DNA from: Cheilinus undulatus
Lineage: Eukaryota; Chordata; Actinopteri; Labriformes; Labridae
Assembly: GCF_018320785.1 (NCBI RefSeq)
Contig: NC_054868.1
Coordinates: 43,221,874-43,285,873 of the forward strand
Reading direction: 5' to 3'
DNA: 64,000 nt
Part shown: positions 1 to 11,749 of the stretch, piece after piece
How the letters are laid out: each line of letters opens with the position of its first letter
How positions within the stretch are numbered: position 1 is the first letter of the stretch
Translations under genes and position numbers: made by a program
The notes under the pieces: generated by a model
Told to the model about the DNA's origin: nothing
The model's input: the letters and a program-made list of their open reading frames with translations, nothing else
Databases searched by the model: none

Positions 1-925
1 TACGGTGCAATTGAAAATGAATAACTGGAGCTTTAAGCATATATGGCTGTGTCAGACTTGACACAGCCAAGGTCAGGCTGGATGGCATCTCTTTTGTCTG
101 GGCCTTTTCATCCCTGCTGATTTGCCTGCATTTTTTCAAGCCCTTGGGGCATCCACAACACAACCAGGGGCTCGTGGAAACTCTACTAACCACCCAGACG
201 GTTTCCTAGGCCATGCTAACTCGTCACATCCACCCCTTACTCCACCTTTAAGGTGAGGACTTTGATATTTTCTCAACAGGTTATTTCCCACACCACGGGT
301 AATATGCAAAGACATCCAGAGCACAAGGGGGGTTGTGTCAATCCTCCTTCCCACTTGATGGTGTCCCTCAGATGGGCTTACTCGCCATTACATGCCTTCC
401 ACCAGCCTCAATTTTGGCCCAAACATGCATAGAAGTACTGCACAGTTCTGTACATGTGATATATTTTGGCCAGTCTGCATTAAGCTGTGTCTTTCTCCTG
501 GAGCTTCTTGTTGCAAGAGAAGCTTTGAGAGACCTAAAATGCTTCTGTTATTAACAAAAATAAAATAGCATTCTGGTGCCTCTGCAAATGCTACAGCAGA
601 ATTTCCATGCATTAAAAAAATAGTTTACAGAAATCTTCAATTTTAACTCTGGCAAACCAGTAGGTTTTACCAGCTAAAACCTACTCACAGGAGCTTTAAG
701 TAAGGTTAAAAACTATGTAATATCCATCTCAAACTACAAAAATAATGGACGAGTGTGTGTAGGAAAAGTTTCAGTGAAGTATATTGAAGGTAAAGCACTC
801 TACCAGCCAAGTATGACTAAGACTATTGCTGCTTAATGCAACCTTTTGGTGAAACTGTGGATTTGTCCTGCATCAGTGCATACTGTAGATTAGACTTAAA
901 TACTGCAAGAGTTCAGAGACGGTAC
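1..925. other. Intron or 3' flank of left LRAT copy
   Basis: No LRAT last exon (IIRDQRS-like, WMAG-like) is visible on the minus strand, and no other gene is supported. The sequence looks unique or too decayed to classify. Confidence 0.5.
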
Positions 926-1414
926 CTGGTAAGTCTGGTAGCTGATGGCCATGCCGTATCTGCAGTACATGACGAAGTGTTCACAGTTGTACCACAGTAA
1001 GCTGTAGGTGACCGAGCCCATGAGTTTCTCTGCCCGTCTGGCCACCTCTTCCCCATCCAGAGGAGGCTGGGTGCACACATTGTCCATGTGGTTAACCAGA
1101 ATCTCAGAGCCGTACCCAAAATCTGACACAGTGTCCACTCTAACGCTTGCAATCTTCAAGATGACCCCCATCAGCAGGCGGTTATTCGTCACCACTGTGG
1201 AGATCGCAGCTTTATCCTTGGAAATCACAGGCAGGATGTCCGGGATGAGATGAGCCACGCGGTTGTCACCTAAGTAGATACCAAAGTGTGTGAACATTGT
1301 CCTGGGAACCTCTAATAGATCTCCACGTTTGTACAAAGAGAGGTCATATTGGGATTTCTCCTCCTCCTTTTGGGTAGAGACGAAGAAGAAGTTGATGAGC
1401 TGATAGAGAAACAT
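926..1414 (-). CDS. LRAT family acyltransferase, left tandem copy, first coding exon only
   Basis: One open exon of 163 codons runs from an ATG at 1414 to a GT donor just below 926, in phase 0. The product is a lecithin retinol acyltransferase-type enzyme, which moves an acyl chain from phosphatidylcholine to retinol at the ER membrane. Visible hallmarks are the block RGDLLEVPR, catalytic-type His43 ([10 protein letters not shown]) and His55 (RVAHLIPD), and the nucleophile Cys144 in NCEHFV followed by CRYG. A hydrophobic N-terminal stretch (residues 1-12) suits a membrane anchor. Against the right copy it lacks about 22 residues between this anchor and the first conserved block. The C-terminal membrane exon (about 50 residues) was looked for in 1-925 and not seen, so it should lie left of the window. 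The exon at 4410-4562 cannot belong here because it is upstream on this strand. Zebrafish is recalled to have tandem lratb genes, but orthology was not tested. Confidence 0.85.
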
Positions 1415-2559
1415 GATGGCAATGTACAGAGAGGAGGCTCAGCCCGTTTTATTATAGCAGGAGCTGGGAGGGACCAGTGGTTAGTAGGATTACATGTTGG
1501 CCAATATTCCAGTATGATTTTGACTTGAATAAAGGAGCTTTCTCTAAGCACTTTGACGTGTGTTCAGATTGTTGAGACTCAGCTTTGGTTTCTGTTGTAT
1601 TGAGGCCAGGCGTCTCATTAAGAAGGCGTTCAATAGGTGTTAAAAAGGTCACCTTTATAAACAGCCTTTGTCTTTACGTTAAGCTGCAAACTTTATGTTT
1701 GATTCATCATTATTCAGCACTTTTCAGACTTGTAGAAAGATGCATGGATTTCTCATAATTATACTACTTAATAACAAATAGATATACATTTTAACAATTG
1801 TCATACATCCCAAATTTAAAGGTCATTGATGCATTGAAATGTCCTTAATGTGGGCAGTTTGATGACTTGCTTTTATGTGACTGTCTGAATTGCCATGCAT
1901 ACTTTATGTTTAGAATTGTATAGTTGTTTTTGAGGCCTGGCTCTCTTATTATCAAGGTACAACATGAAATATTACACATACTGAGGCTCAGTTAAGCTCC
2001 ATTTTCCCTTGTATGTGGCAGGGTAGGAAATAAGCACCTGCCAGCAGCCAAATTCAAGCACTTTTCACCAGTGTCAGGGGAAGTTGCTCAACTTACAGGC
2101 CACTGGGGCAGGTAAATAAAGCAGCCTTACCTAACAGAGTGAATTTGTTGAAGTAAAGGGGATAAATTAAACCTCTTCTGTCTCCTCATTCCTGTGCCAG
2201 AGCTGTTTTCAAATGTTTGCAGGCAGTTGTGTGCTGGGATTTTTGATTCAGTATCATATGAGAGTCATTCTGCAAGTGTTGTATCTGCTAAAGGTGTGTT
2301 TGAACCAATATCTTGCTCTTTGCAAGTCAGATGTAGTGTAACAGCCTAAATTTCAGCCTGTGACTGCAGAAATCATGCACAAAATGTTAAATTGTACCAA
2401 GCCTGACACCCATAATTCAGCTAAATGCATATGACTTGAGAGGGATCTGGCTGCAGACCATTCATCTCTGACTGCCGTTCATCTGAGATGCTGTATATCT
2501 CAGAAAGTGCCTTAATTCGCCGGTACAATGTATTTCCAGTTTTAGATTATTTTTTCAAT

Positions 2560-3165
2560 TCATCTTTATTCATAAACAAAATCTAGCCCAGGATGAAATT
2601 ATGTATAGACCCATTTTAAAAGTAGTTAAACGCTGGCTTGCTTTGGCTTCGTAAGCTTTAGCTAAGGCTAACATAGCTACATTGCTTTGAGCTTTATCAA
2701 ACATAACTAAAGCCAATGTGGCTGCATAGAGAACATAGCTTACATAGTTGCTTTGAGCTTCGCATTAGCTATGTGAGCTACATAGCTATGTAATCCATAG
2801 TTAAGTAAGTTTTAGCAATGTTAGCTTCAGCAAATATAGCTTAAGCTAATGTAGTTATGTAGAGAGCATATCTGAGTAGCTTACAAGCTGCTGTGTGAGC
2901 TTAGCTACATAAGCTACATATCTACATCAGCTATAGCTAAATTAGCTTTAGCATCATGGGCTTTAGCAAACCTTGCTTAAGCTAACTTAGCTATGTAAAT
3001 GACGTAGATGCGTATCCTACGTAGCTGCAACAGCTACACTTGCTGCATTAGAATGTTTTCAAGGAAGATGAGCATTTCCCCTGTTAGCAGACGGTTTAGT
3101 CAGCTTTATTAAACATTCTGTAATCAGGTTTTACAGGTCAGGTTTTTGATTGCTAACTGTCATAG
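2560..3165 (+). repeat. AGCTA-rich dispersed repeat, copy 1
   Basis: The core consists of degenerate TAGCTA / CTACATAGCT / TTAGCTTTAGC units, then a flank containing GCATTAGAATGTTTTCAAGG and TGTAATCAGGTTTTACAGGTC. The same core and right flank recur at 29205-29700, so this is an interspersed element with an expanded core and not a simple microsatellite. Confidence 0.7.
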
Positions 3166-3469
3166 ATTTACGGTGTCTCAGGTGAGCAGTCTGTGAGAGT
3201 GGAACAGTCTGCAGCCAGACTGTCTGGTATGAATTTATTTTGCCCCGTAGGATGCCTAGCAATCTTTGCATGGTTGCTTACAGTAGCGGATGTCAAGGTT
3301 GGGGTCACTAACTGTATACTTTACCCATTTTTATAGAAAAAAAAATACATCCATAACACTAAAATTCAAAATAAAAACAACCATTTAGTTAGATTTATGC
3401 TTGAACTGAAAGTAATGTTGGAAAAACTCCTTTAAATAAAAGTCTGCACACAACTATTCTTGAATTCAT

Positions 3470-3560
3470 TCAGCTGTGTTCAATTATGATTCAACAACCC
3501 ACAGTGGGGGTCCCCGGTCTATGGCACCTTCAGTTTGAGAACCCCTGGCTTACAGGACAA
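3470..3560. mobile_element. hAT-like terminal fragment
   Basis: Contains GGGGTCCCCGGTCTATGG and ends AGTTTGAGAACCCCTGG, which resembles the inverted end of the CAGTGGTTCTCAA elements found elsewhere in the window. Only one end is visible. Confidence 0.4.
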
Positions 3561-3913
3561 ATTGGTCAAAAAACAAGGTTTAAAATGAGCCACAGATTGG
3601 ATCATTTAAGCACCAACACTCATGTTAAATAGCCTGTGGCTTGAATACTAAAAGCCTTGATTATTATATGATATCTTATCAAAAGTTGCTGCTTGTTTAA
3701 ATAGAGTGGCTGGTTAAAATGTTTGTGGCGGGCAGATTTTAGAACCCATCAGCAACAGCAGCAGGTAGACAAAAAGTTAAATTCCAACCCTTATATGTGG
3801 GGTAAATGTAGTTGGAGATAATCACAGAAGGCCACAAAGTAAAAATAAAGGGTTTATTAAACATTTGTCATATTTACAGCATTATATTATGAACACTACA
3901 TCAAAATACTTAC

Positions 3914-3919
3914 TTTATT
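3914..3919 (-). other. Candidate poly(A) signal of lrat
   Basis: First AATAAA on the minus strand after the lrat stop at 4410. It implies a 3' UTR of roughly 0.5 kb. Position only; no cleavage evidence. Confidence 0.35.
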
Positions 3920-4409
3920 TACATGGCAATATTGTTAAAAATGTGTTTTGATTTATGTAGTGACTCAAGTGTTAGCAAAATGAGTCCCTAACCTCTTGTT
4001 TCCATGTACATATGATCACGAGGGAGAGTTAACCAGAAGTCAATTTAGTCTTATGGGAATTTCCATGTTATCAGATGTGTCCCTGTGTAATACTTCTGTT
4101 CAGAATGTGCCCTGAGTGCATTAAAAAAAGGAATATTTGGGGGCACAGACAGCCTAGTGGTTAGCGGTTAGCCTAGCGACAAGCTGCTACCTAGCTAACA
4201 CGCTATATCGAGTGATTTATCAGTGTGATATTAAATGCAGTCAGATTAATCTGTTTACAAGGCATGTAGGAAACAATTAATACATGAATCAACACAAAAA
4301 AGCACATTTGCAACAACATTATTTCATAAGGCATCACATTACTAGTGTGTACCATCCTGTGCAGGTTTCCAGTGGGTGGAAAATGTTCATTTGAGTTTGT
4401 TTGCAGGCT

Positions 4410-7400
4410 TTAACCAGCCATCCACAGAGTAAAGGGGATAAGGATTGTGGGTAATGTGGTCGACGGTGCCATGCCAAAAGAGATGATAGAGATTAGCCCG
4501 AGAAGGCTTGTGACGATCACGCTGCGCTGGTCCCTGATGATGGATTTCAGGCACTCACAGAACTAAAGAGACAAAAGTACAGTTAGTTATGCTGCTCCTC
4601 AGGACTAACAGTTATTAACTGTAGCATCTCAAGACCGTTAACATCATCACTTTACATTCAACATTTGTTACCAGTTCAACATTCACTGTCTCAGTGGGCA
4701 AGGTTAACCACTGGAGCAGCACCTGTTACATGTGATAGAAACTCAAATCTGGATTACCAGCTGGTCAAAGTGGGAGCACAGCTTGGCATCACACTTGTTT
4801 GGGAATTTGCACCTTTGCAGAAAATGCTGAATCATTTAGGTTTGTTACATGTGGAAACCTCTGGTTTTAAAAAATACAGAGGTGCAAAAATCTGTGGTTC
4901 CTCAAGTGTCCACTTGAGGCCTGCTGCAGAAACCCTGATTGTTCCATCTACACCCACTTTTAAATGTCTGTTTTAACAACTGAAATAAAAATGTTTTCAG
5001 CCTGGTTTAAAAAACAAATTTGATCTGAACAGCTTTATTGGCACACACTGTACAATGTGGGAATTGCTTTCATAACTTATCCGTTTAATGATATTAAGGC
5101 TAAAGTCGGATTTATACCTCTACGTTGAAATTATACCCTATTTACACCATAAGTTATGTAACTCATGTGACTGGTTTGCTGGGCAGCTTTGCAATTCCTG
5201 CATTTATATAAAAATCCCTCATCCTCTGCCACAACTAATTCAGCAGCCATAAATCCCATCTCCTCCAATGTCTCCTCTCTTACTCTTTGCAATAAGTTCC
5301 ATATAAGATCTACTGCCCATTATTTAAAAGCATACGTACATAATATTCTCTACAAGCTGAGAATTTGGTAGAACTGAAAAAATGGCGATTTAACCAGCCA
5401 TTTAGTAGAGTATTGCAGAGTGACAGACACCTGTACGCACATGTATAAAGTTCTCACAATGGCATAGGCCACTACTGCATATACACTATTATGCTGTAGC
5501 ACAAATCATAACAAGGGATTTGGCTGATCTGACTGATCGGTAGTCATGTTGCAGCTGTTTGTAATGAGGGTTAAATGGATGTTTCAGTACTTTGAAGTTG
5601 GGTCATATAAGGAACCTACCAGTGGTCGTGGCATTAGCCTCCAGTGATTTCAGTGAGTGTTGCTCCTTTAAGAAGGACTCGCTGGTTGTAGCAGCTAGGA
5701 AGCTAGGCTATACAGCGTAACAGATGGGTTTTGCCAGCTTTTGGTAAAAAAAAAAAAAAAAAAAAAAAGGGCTGCAAAACAATGTTGGCTCAAATGCACA
5801 CACTCTAGAAGAATTTTATTTTTTACCCAGAGAGCTCCTGTGTTTTTGTCACTATTTTGCAATGCAGGCTTTGACTACAGGTTATATGTTCTTGCATTGT
5901 AAAAGAGGGACAAAAACACAGAAGCTCTCTGGGTATAAAATAAAATACTAAAAAAGTTTTTAATAGTGTATACGTTTGAGCCAACATTGTTCTGTGGCCC
6001 ATTTCTACCAAGAACTCGCTAAATACCAGGAAGAAACTGTACTCATCTGTTAGGCTGTATAGCCAAGCTTCCTGGTTGGTACATCTCCTTCTTAACACTG
6101 CCAATGGGTAAAATTTACCCAAGGCTGTTCTTTAATTGTATCTTACTTGATGTGTTTACAGTTTTAAAGACTGTCAGTCTTTGACTCTTCCTAAAAGCTT
6201 GTTAAAAAGCACCTGATGTCATAGAAATAAGTCGTTGCCTAAAGTCAAATTTTGTTCATAAACATTTATATCTAGAAGTGCCATGCAGGTCAAACTTACC
6301 CCATAAGAAAGCCTTGATTTTCCCAGTTTTATTTCACACCGGAAATAAATTAATAAATGGTGCAATGGAAATACCTTCTCTGTACTGCAGCAATGCCTAA
6401 CCAATAGTCATAGATCAACCTTCAACATGGATACAACAGGGGAAAAAAACATTTACCATTGTTACATGTCAAAAGGTATCTCAGTGCTTTTAATGAAGAA
6501 AAATCATGGGTGATGAGGAAGTTTCAAGATTAGCAATCAGGCCAAAGATGATTTTCTATGTGACGGACCATCTTCCAACAGTGATCTAGTTTGCTATCTG
6601 TGGTTAATAAGCTGTTCCATGTCAGTGGTTAACTAACAGTCCTTTATCGGTGCTATTTATAAAAATCAAGGCACTTTAATGGCAGGCAAATGTGACCCGT
6701 TGGCTGTTTTAGGTAAATAGAGATCCACGGCGATTCCAGTGTTAAAGGAACAATGCTCACTGGAGGCTAATGCCACTTCTACTGTTACCTACCTCAAATG
6801 GTTTAATTTAAAAAAATCTGAAATATCCCTTTAAGTTTCGGCTCCACCTTTTTGCCTGTATAGGTTGACCAAAAGTTTGTTTGAGACAGCATTTCCAATA
6901 TGGCAATTAAATTAATTTATCAATGAACTTCAAAACTTTGCGTCAGAAAACAATGGGGGATGCCACCGAGACTATATCTGTGTTTTACAGGGTTGAAGGT
7001 TTGTAAATGTGCCCTGAGAACCTCAACCTACACTTTTAGTCATATCTTGTAGTGAATCTATTCTAAATGGTCAAAAATGCTACAACTAGAGAGGAAAATC
7101 TTGAGGTATTTATTACTCCAACAGAAGAATAACAGCTGTTTCAGGCAAGCTTTGTTTTTTGTTCACTGAAACTTATTCGATCTTGCAAGTAAAACTGACA
7201 TGTGATTGAGCCAGCTGTTGCTCAGGGTGTCAGGACTTTGTTGAACAGAACAGCTGGTCCAGCTGGATCTACATATACAGAAGAATTGCTGGAGAGGTGC
7301 CCGTTCATTTCACTTCCTGGGCTGAGGTGAGCAAGGTACCGACTGACTAACTGCTTGGGTGCTTTTCATGCAAGCCCCTCTCTGACTTCCCTCTTGCATT

Positions 7401-9856
7401 TTGCAGATGTGCTTCTCTGGTATATAGGTATGACGGAACCAAGTAAAGTATGCCTTCATCATCTTATAGAAAGGGAGGGGCTGAAATGACCAGAGGGTCA
7501 CTGGAGCTGAACACACAACCTAAGAGGGGTGTGTCCAAAGGAGTGGAGAGGGTGGTATGAGCACTAGTTCAAATCTTATTTGCCAGCCAGAGTGCTGACC
7601 CATAATTCTTTACAATGATTGGCTTTTTTGGCTTTTAATAAGCAGGACTTGGCCCACTGTCAGCTATTCTGTGGACACACAGGCTGCAGGTAGTTTCTTT
7701 TGCATACAAATGCAGCACATTTGTTAAAACACAAGACACGTGTGTAAGGGAGGAGTTAGTCCATGCTGTATTTCTTATGCCTATCTTTTGCCACTTAAAA
7801 CCAGTTTTTGTAACTTGTTTTGCCTTTTACAACTTTTTCTGCCTGGTTTGCCACTTTTAACTCATTTTAAAACACTTTCTATTTTTTGCCCATTAACCCA
7901 TTTTTCTCCACATTTAACCCGTTATAATTCTGTTTGAAGAAAAGGGGTTTGTATTTCAAAGAAGGCCATGTACTACAGCAGTGGTTCTCAACTGGTGGGG
8001 ACCCTAAAGTGGGTCGCGGAGCAGTTTTCAGTGGGTTGCAAATTCCTCCAAGAGTCTCTTAAGTGTTTTTATTCCACTGGTAAAAATTTTTGCCAACAGG
8101 AAGGAAACAAAACGGAATGGAATTTTAGGTTATTTTCTCAAAAAGTTGATTTATTTTCTTTAGAATTTTTAAGAGTTATCTTCGGGCATTGCCCCTGAAA
8201 CCTTTGATACTCTTCTCTGGGACTTTCCTCTAAATCTAAGAAAAATTCTCAAGGATAAAGAGATTTTCAGGACTTTACTCAGAAACTTACAGCAATCTTT
8301 TCCAGTAATATTCCCGCAATTTTCAACAGAAATGTCAGGAGGTTTGGGGGTCTTTTTATGGAAAGAATTTGGATTTTATCTGGGAACTTTCAGAAATCTT
8401 CTTCTATACTTTCCTAGACATTGTATTCTTTATTTTGTTTTTAGTATTTTCCCCAGTATTTATTCTGTCCAATTTCTATCTGGGGTCCAAACAGTGTCAT
8501 GTTTATTAAATTGATGTGATTTATTGACAAAAATATACTCTTCAGGTTAAAAGAATAAATAGATAAACAATGGTTATCACAGCTTAACTTTACAGTGGGC
8601 CATGATTTTGCTGATTTCAGGGTCCTGACATTTGGCTGAGCCTGGAAAGCTCTCTTCTTAATACCCCCTTAAGGGCAGCCTTGCTGGGCAGGACTACACT
8701 ACACTGACAAAGAAGATTGTAAACATACTTTCTCTTCAGCATTTCTCTTTTTCAGGCGTTAGCCTCTCAAGAAACACATCACAAAAGCAGGGATGTTGGT
8801 GCGATAAACTTTTCCTCATCTTGTTCCATCTCACAGCACCAACTTCATGACCCTTGTTTTGCTCTGCCATTCAGTTTGTTTACATTTGTGACAGCTACAT
8901 GTGCAGAGCGCTCAGCTCTCAATCGGTCATGGTAGTCACAGAGCAAATCATAGATGCCAGGAGAAAACTCAAACATGCTAGGCTTTCCATCAGGAGGTCA
9001 TGAAGGTCATATGACACACTCAACCCAACTCAGTCTCAACACCCTACAACTGTCATATTTGGGCTAAAATCAGTGTGAAAACGTGTACTATGCCTCTAAA
9101 ATAGCACATAATCATAGTTTAGAATTTTGGCCATCACCACAGTGGTCACCTCATTAACCAGATAGCTGGCCAATCAGATTTCTAGGCCAGTCATATTTGT
9201 ATGCATTACTGTAATGCACCTTATTATCCACCATAATGCATGGCCTACTACCCAGCAAAGTGCTGTACTATAAAGTGAATGTATACGGACATAAGCAGTA
9301 CCTTCTCAGTTTGCCTGCTGGCTGCAGACCCGTATCTGCAGTTGGTCACAAAGTGTTCACAGTTATTCCACAGCAGACTGTACGGGATCCCTCCGATCAG
9401 CCTCTCAGCCCTCTTGGCCACCTCTTCATTAGGAAGCGCTGGACTCTTCATCATCTTATCCATGTGGTTCACCAGAATACCGGAGCCGTACGCAAAGTCC
9501 TCTAACGTGTCCACGCGCACCGTAGCACGCCTGTACACGCAGCCGAGGATGAGCCTCTTATTCGTGATGACAGAGCTGATGAGCTTCTGGTCGCTCGTGA
9601 GCACAGGTAGGATGTCAGGGATCAGGTGAGCCACTTTGTTGTCACCTAAATAAATACCGTAGTGGGTGAAGAGGGTCCTGGGGACCTCCAGGAGGTCACC
9701 CCTCCGCAGTGTCAGCGGGGGACAGCGGTGCGCGTGCCTCTGCCGGTCCTCATTCTCCGCGTCAGACCAGCTGGACTCAAAGAGTTTGAATTTGGAGAAC
9801 AGGGAGAGCTTCTCCACCAGGAAGGTCAGCAGCTGCAGCATCCTGAGGGATTTCAC
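4410..9856 (-). CDS. lrat: Lecithin retinol acyltransferase, complete two-coding-exon gene
   Basis: Coding exons are 9302-9856 (185 codons, phase 0) and 4410-4562 (50 codons plus TAA), giving 235 residues against 230 in human LRAT. The enzyme esterifies all-trans-retinol with an acyl group from phosphatidylcholine in the ER membrane, feeding retinyl ester storage and the visual cycle. Seen: RGDLLEVPR, His65 (THYGIYLGD), His77 (KVAHLIPD), Cys166 in NCEHFV. The second exon starts [15 protein letters not shown] and ends in a hydrophobic helix closing with LWMAG, the usual LRAT C-terminus. The donor CTGAGAAG|GTACTG and acceptor TTTAG|TTCTGT join in frame. The 4.7-kb intron holds a TTAA-flanked element and other repeats. 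A TATA-like GGATAAAAAG (minus strand, 9891-9900) lies only about 35 bp from the ATG, so an untranslated first exon may exist. The first AATAAA after the stop is at 3914-3919 (minus). Confidence 0.93.
5571..6834. mobile_element. piggyBac-type non-autonomous element with large palindrome
   Basis: The region begins TTAAATGGATGTTTCAG and ends CTGAAATATCCCTTTAA; the inverted ends match at 11 of 13 bases inside the two TTAA sites. GCATTAGCCTCCAGTGA at 5631 recurs inverted at 6757-6774. Inside, 5690-5866 is inverted at 5890-6115, including a pair containing CCCAGAGAGCT at 5821-5850 and 5909-5938, so the DNA could fold into a long hairpin. A 23-bp poly(A) run is at 5746-5768. No transposase is seen. 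It lies in the lrat intron. Confidence 0.65.
7795..7925 (+). repeat. GCCACTTTTAAC degenerate tandem repeat, copy 1
   Basis: About five degenerate units of 22-28 bp of the type TTTTGCCACTTTTAACCCAT. The same unit builds 18930-19310. Confidence 0.55.
7975..8200 (+). mobile_element. hAT-like MITE end
   Basis: Starts CAGTGGTTCTCAACTGGTGG followed by AAAGTGGGTCGCGG, the common fish hAT-type end. The opposite end was not located. Confidence 0.5.
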
Positions 9857-10559
9857 TTCAGGTCACTGAACGTGCCTGAGAGAAATGTGCCTTTTTATCC
9901 TCACTGGCACGAGGAGCAGAGAGAGCTCCGAGGAAATCCCAGACACGATTGGACACGAGTCACTTAGTGCACGTGCGCATACTCCCTCACTGGCCTCTTC
10001 AGCATCTTGTGTTTTTTTTTTCAGCCCACATTTTTTTCCTGTCTGAGCTTAAAACTTCCATTAAGTTCCCACGAACCGTGGCAGAGAGAATAATTAGCTG
10101 TAAAGAAAGTGTTCAGATCAAACTGTGTTAAAGGTGTAAAAATGTTGGATGACAAAGCTGTCAGTAAAATGGATGTAGAGAGAATTACTTATCATCCCTA
10201 TAAGATTAATGGCTTTAAGTTTGTAGGAGCTGCAACAGGCTCTATAGTTATTTTCCTTATTATCCACATGTCATCTTTACATTAAAGCCAGAAGTTCCAA
10301 ACAGGGACAGTCTTACTGATTTTGAGGCTCCAGGCAAAGGCCAATATATCTATTTTGTGGCTTTAAATTCCCCATGAGCTTGCCTTTTGCCCAATGGTAA
10401 AACTGCCTATATCTATGCTGCACATGGGTGTGGGGTTTAGTCCAGCTGTTCAATCAACCACTTGTCATTTATATATTTATATAGCATTATTCAGATAAAT
10501 TTGACTGTATGTCAACTTGCACACCATTATCAATTCAATAAAATAACAGTTGGAAGCAT

Positions 10560-11250
10560 AGAATTGTGCAAAAGGTCTTGGTACTTTGAAGCATTAAGGA
10601 TGGCCTTTCACAGGAGGTAAGGGGCCTGGCCCAAACCCTGATAAAAAGCCCCATAGCATTATCCCTCCATCACCAAACTTCACAGTTGGCACAATGTAGT
10701 CAGGCAGGTCATGTTCCTGGAATCCACCAAACCCGGACTCACCAACCTGACTACCAAACAGAGAAATGTGATTCACAGAACATGTTTCCACTGCTCCACA
10801 GTCCAGTGTGTCCATCAGATGCTTGGCATTGGACTTGGTGATGTGAGGCTTGCATGCAGCTGCTCAGCCATGGAAACCCATTCTATGAAGCTCCCATATT
10901 AATGTGGCTGAAAGAGCTGACCTCTTCAACTATGGATTAATAAAGCACTGGGGACTTTTCCATACCATGCACCTTTGCGGTTTTTTACCTTGTTCTGTGA
11001 TTTTATGTGGTCTTCCGCTTTGTGGCCGTGTTGCTGTTGTTCCTAAATGCTTCCAATTTCTAATAATATCACTTACAGTTGACTGTAGAATATCCTGCAG
11101 GGATGAAATTTTATGAACCGTCTTATTGCAAAGGTGGCATCCATCACAGTACCACGCCTGAAGTCACTGAGCTCTTCAGAACGACCCATTTAGTACCACA
11201 AATGTTTGCAAATGGGGACTGCATGGCTAGGTGCTTGATTTTATACCCCT
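10560..11250 (-). pseudogene. Tc1-like transposase relic
   Basis: On the minus strand, 10594-10720 encodes PTVKFGDGGIMLWGFLSGFG, which matches the Tc1 block PTVKxGGGSIMVWGCFS. The upstream part (to about 11250) resembles the same element's 5' half but is broken by stops and frameshifts. The DDE region is not intact. Confidence 0.7.
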
Positions 11251-11271
11251 GTGGCAACAGGCCTGATTGAA

Positions 11272-11385
11272 AGAAAAGAAAAAACATCTTTTCCACCAAG
11301 AAAATCTTTCAGTGCAGTTCTTTGCCCTTCTTTTATTAAAGGCATGTTGTCCAGTTCTACTGAAACTGCTGTCAGTTTTCAATTG
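11272..11385 (-). repeat. Helicase-like ORF fragment, copy 1
   Basis: The minus strand reads ELDNMPLIKEGQRTALKDFL then GGKDVFSF, aligning with the start of the RecQ-like ORF relic at 61692-61887. It is bounded by a Tc1 relic and a LINE relic. Confidence 0.6.
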
Positions 11386-11414
11386 GGATGATAGTCAGCA
11401 CCTCCTAATCCAAG

Positions 11415-11740
11415 GCCATAGTTCTTTGCCAGAAAATGGTGGAGTGCTCCCTCAGGGTGGGGATTGAGTCTCTGCCTCAGGTGAAGGAGTTCAAGTATCT
11501 TGGGGTTTTGTTCACGAGTGACGGTAGAAGGAGCATGAGATTGACAGGCGGATCGTGCATTGTCAGCAGTTTTGTAGGCTTTGTGCTGGACCGTTGTGGT
11601 GAAGAGGGAGCTGAGCCAGAAGGTGATTTACCAGTTGATCTTCCTCCCAACTCTCACCTATGGCTGTGAACTCTGGGTAATGACAGAAAGAATAAGATTA
11701 TGGATGCAAGTGGCCAAAATGAGTTTCCGCCACAGGGCTA
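11415..11740 (+). pseudogene. LINE reverse-transcriptase C-terminal relic, copy 1
   Basis: Encodes QVKEFKYLGVLFTSDGR and, after frameshifts, LTYGCELWVMTER, the recurring tail of a fish non-LTR retrotransposon polyprotein. Related pieces are at 50700-50985 and 62150-62480. Confidence 0.7.
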
Positions 11741-11749
11741 ATTAATAAC

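Noticed and set aside
4410-4562. LRAT last exon as part of the left LRAT copy
   Set aside because: Both are on the minus strand and this exon is 3 kb upstream of the left copy, so it can only be the 3' exon of the right copy, which it joins in phase 0.
4665-4976. 103-codon plus-strand ORF between the lrat exons
   Set aside because: No signal peptide, domain or family resemblance, and it lies in the repeat-rich lrat intron; length is within chance.
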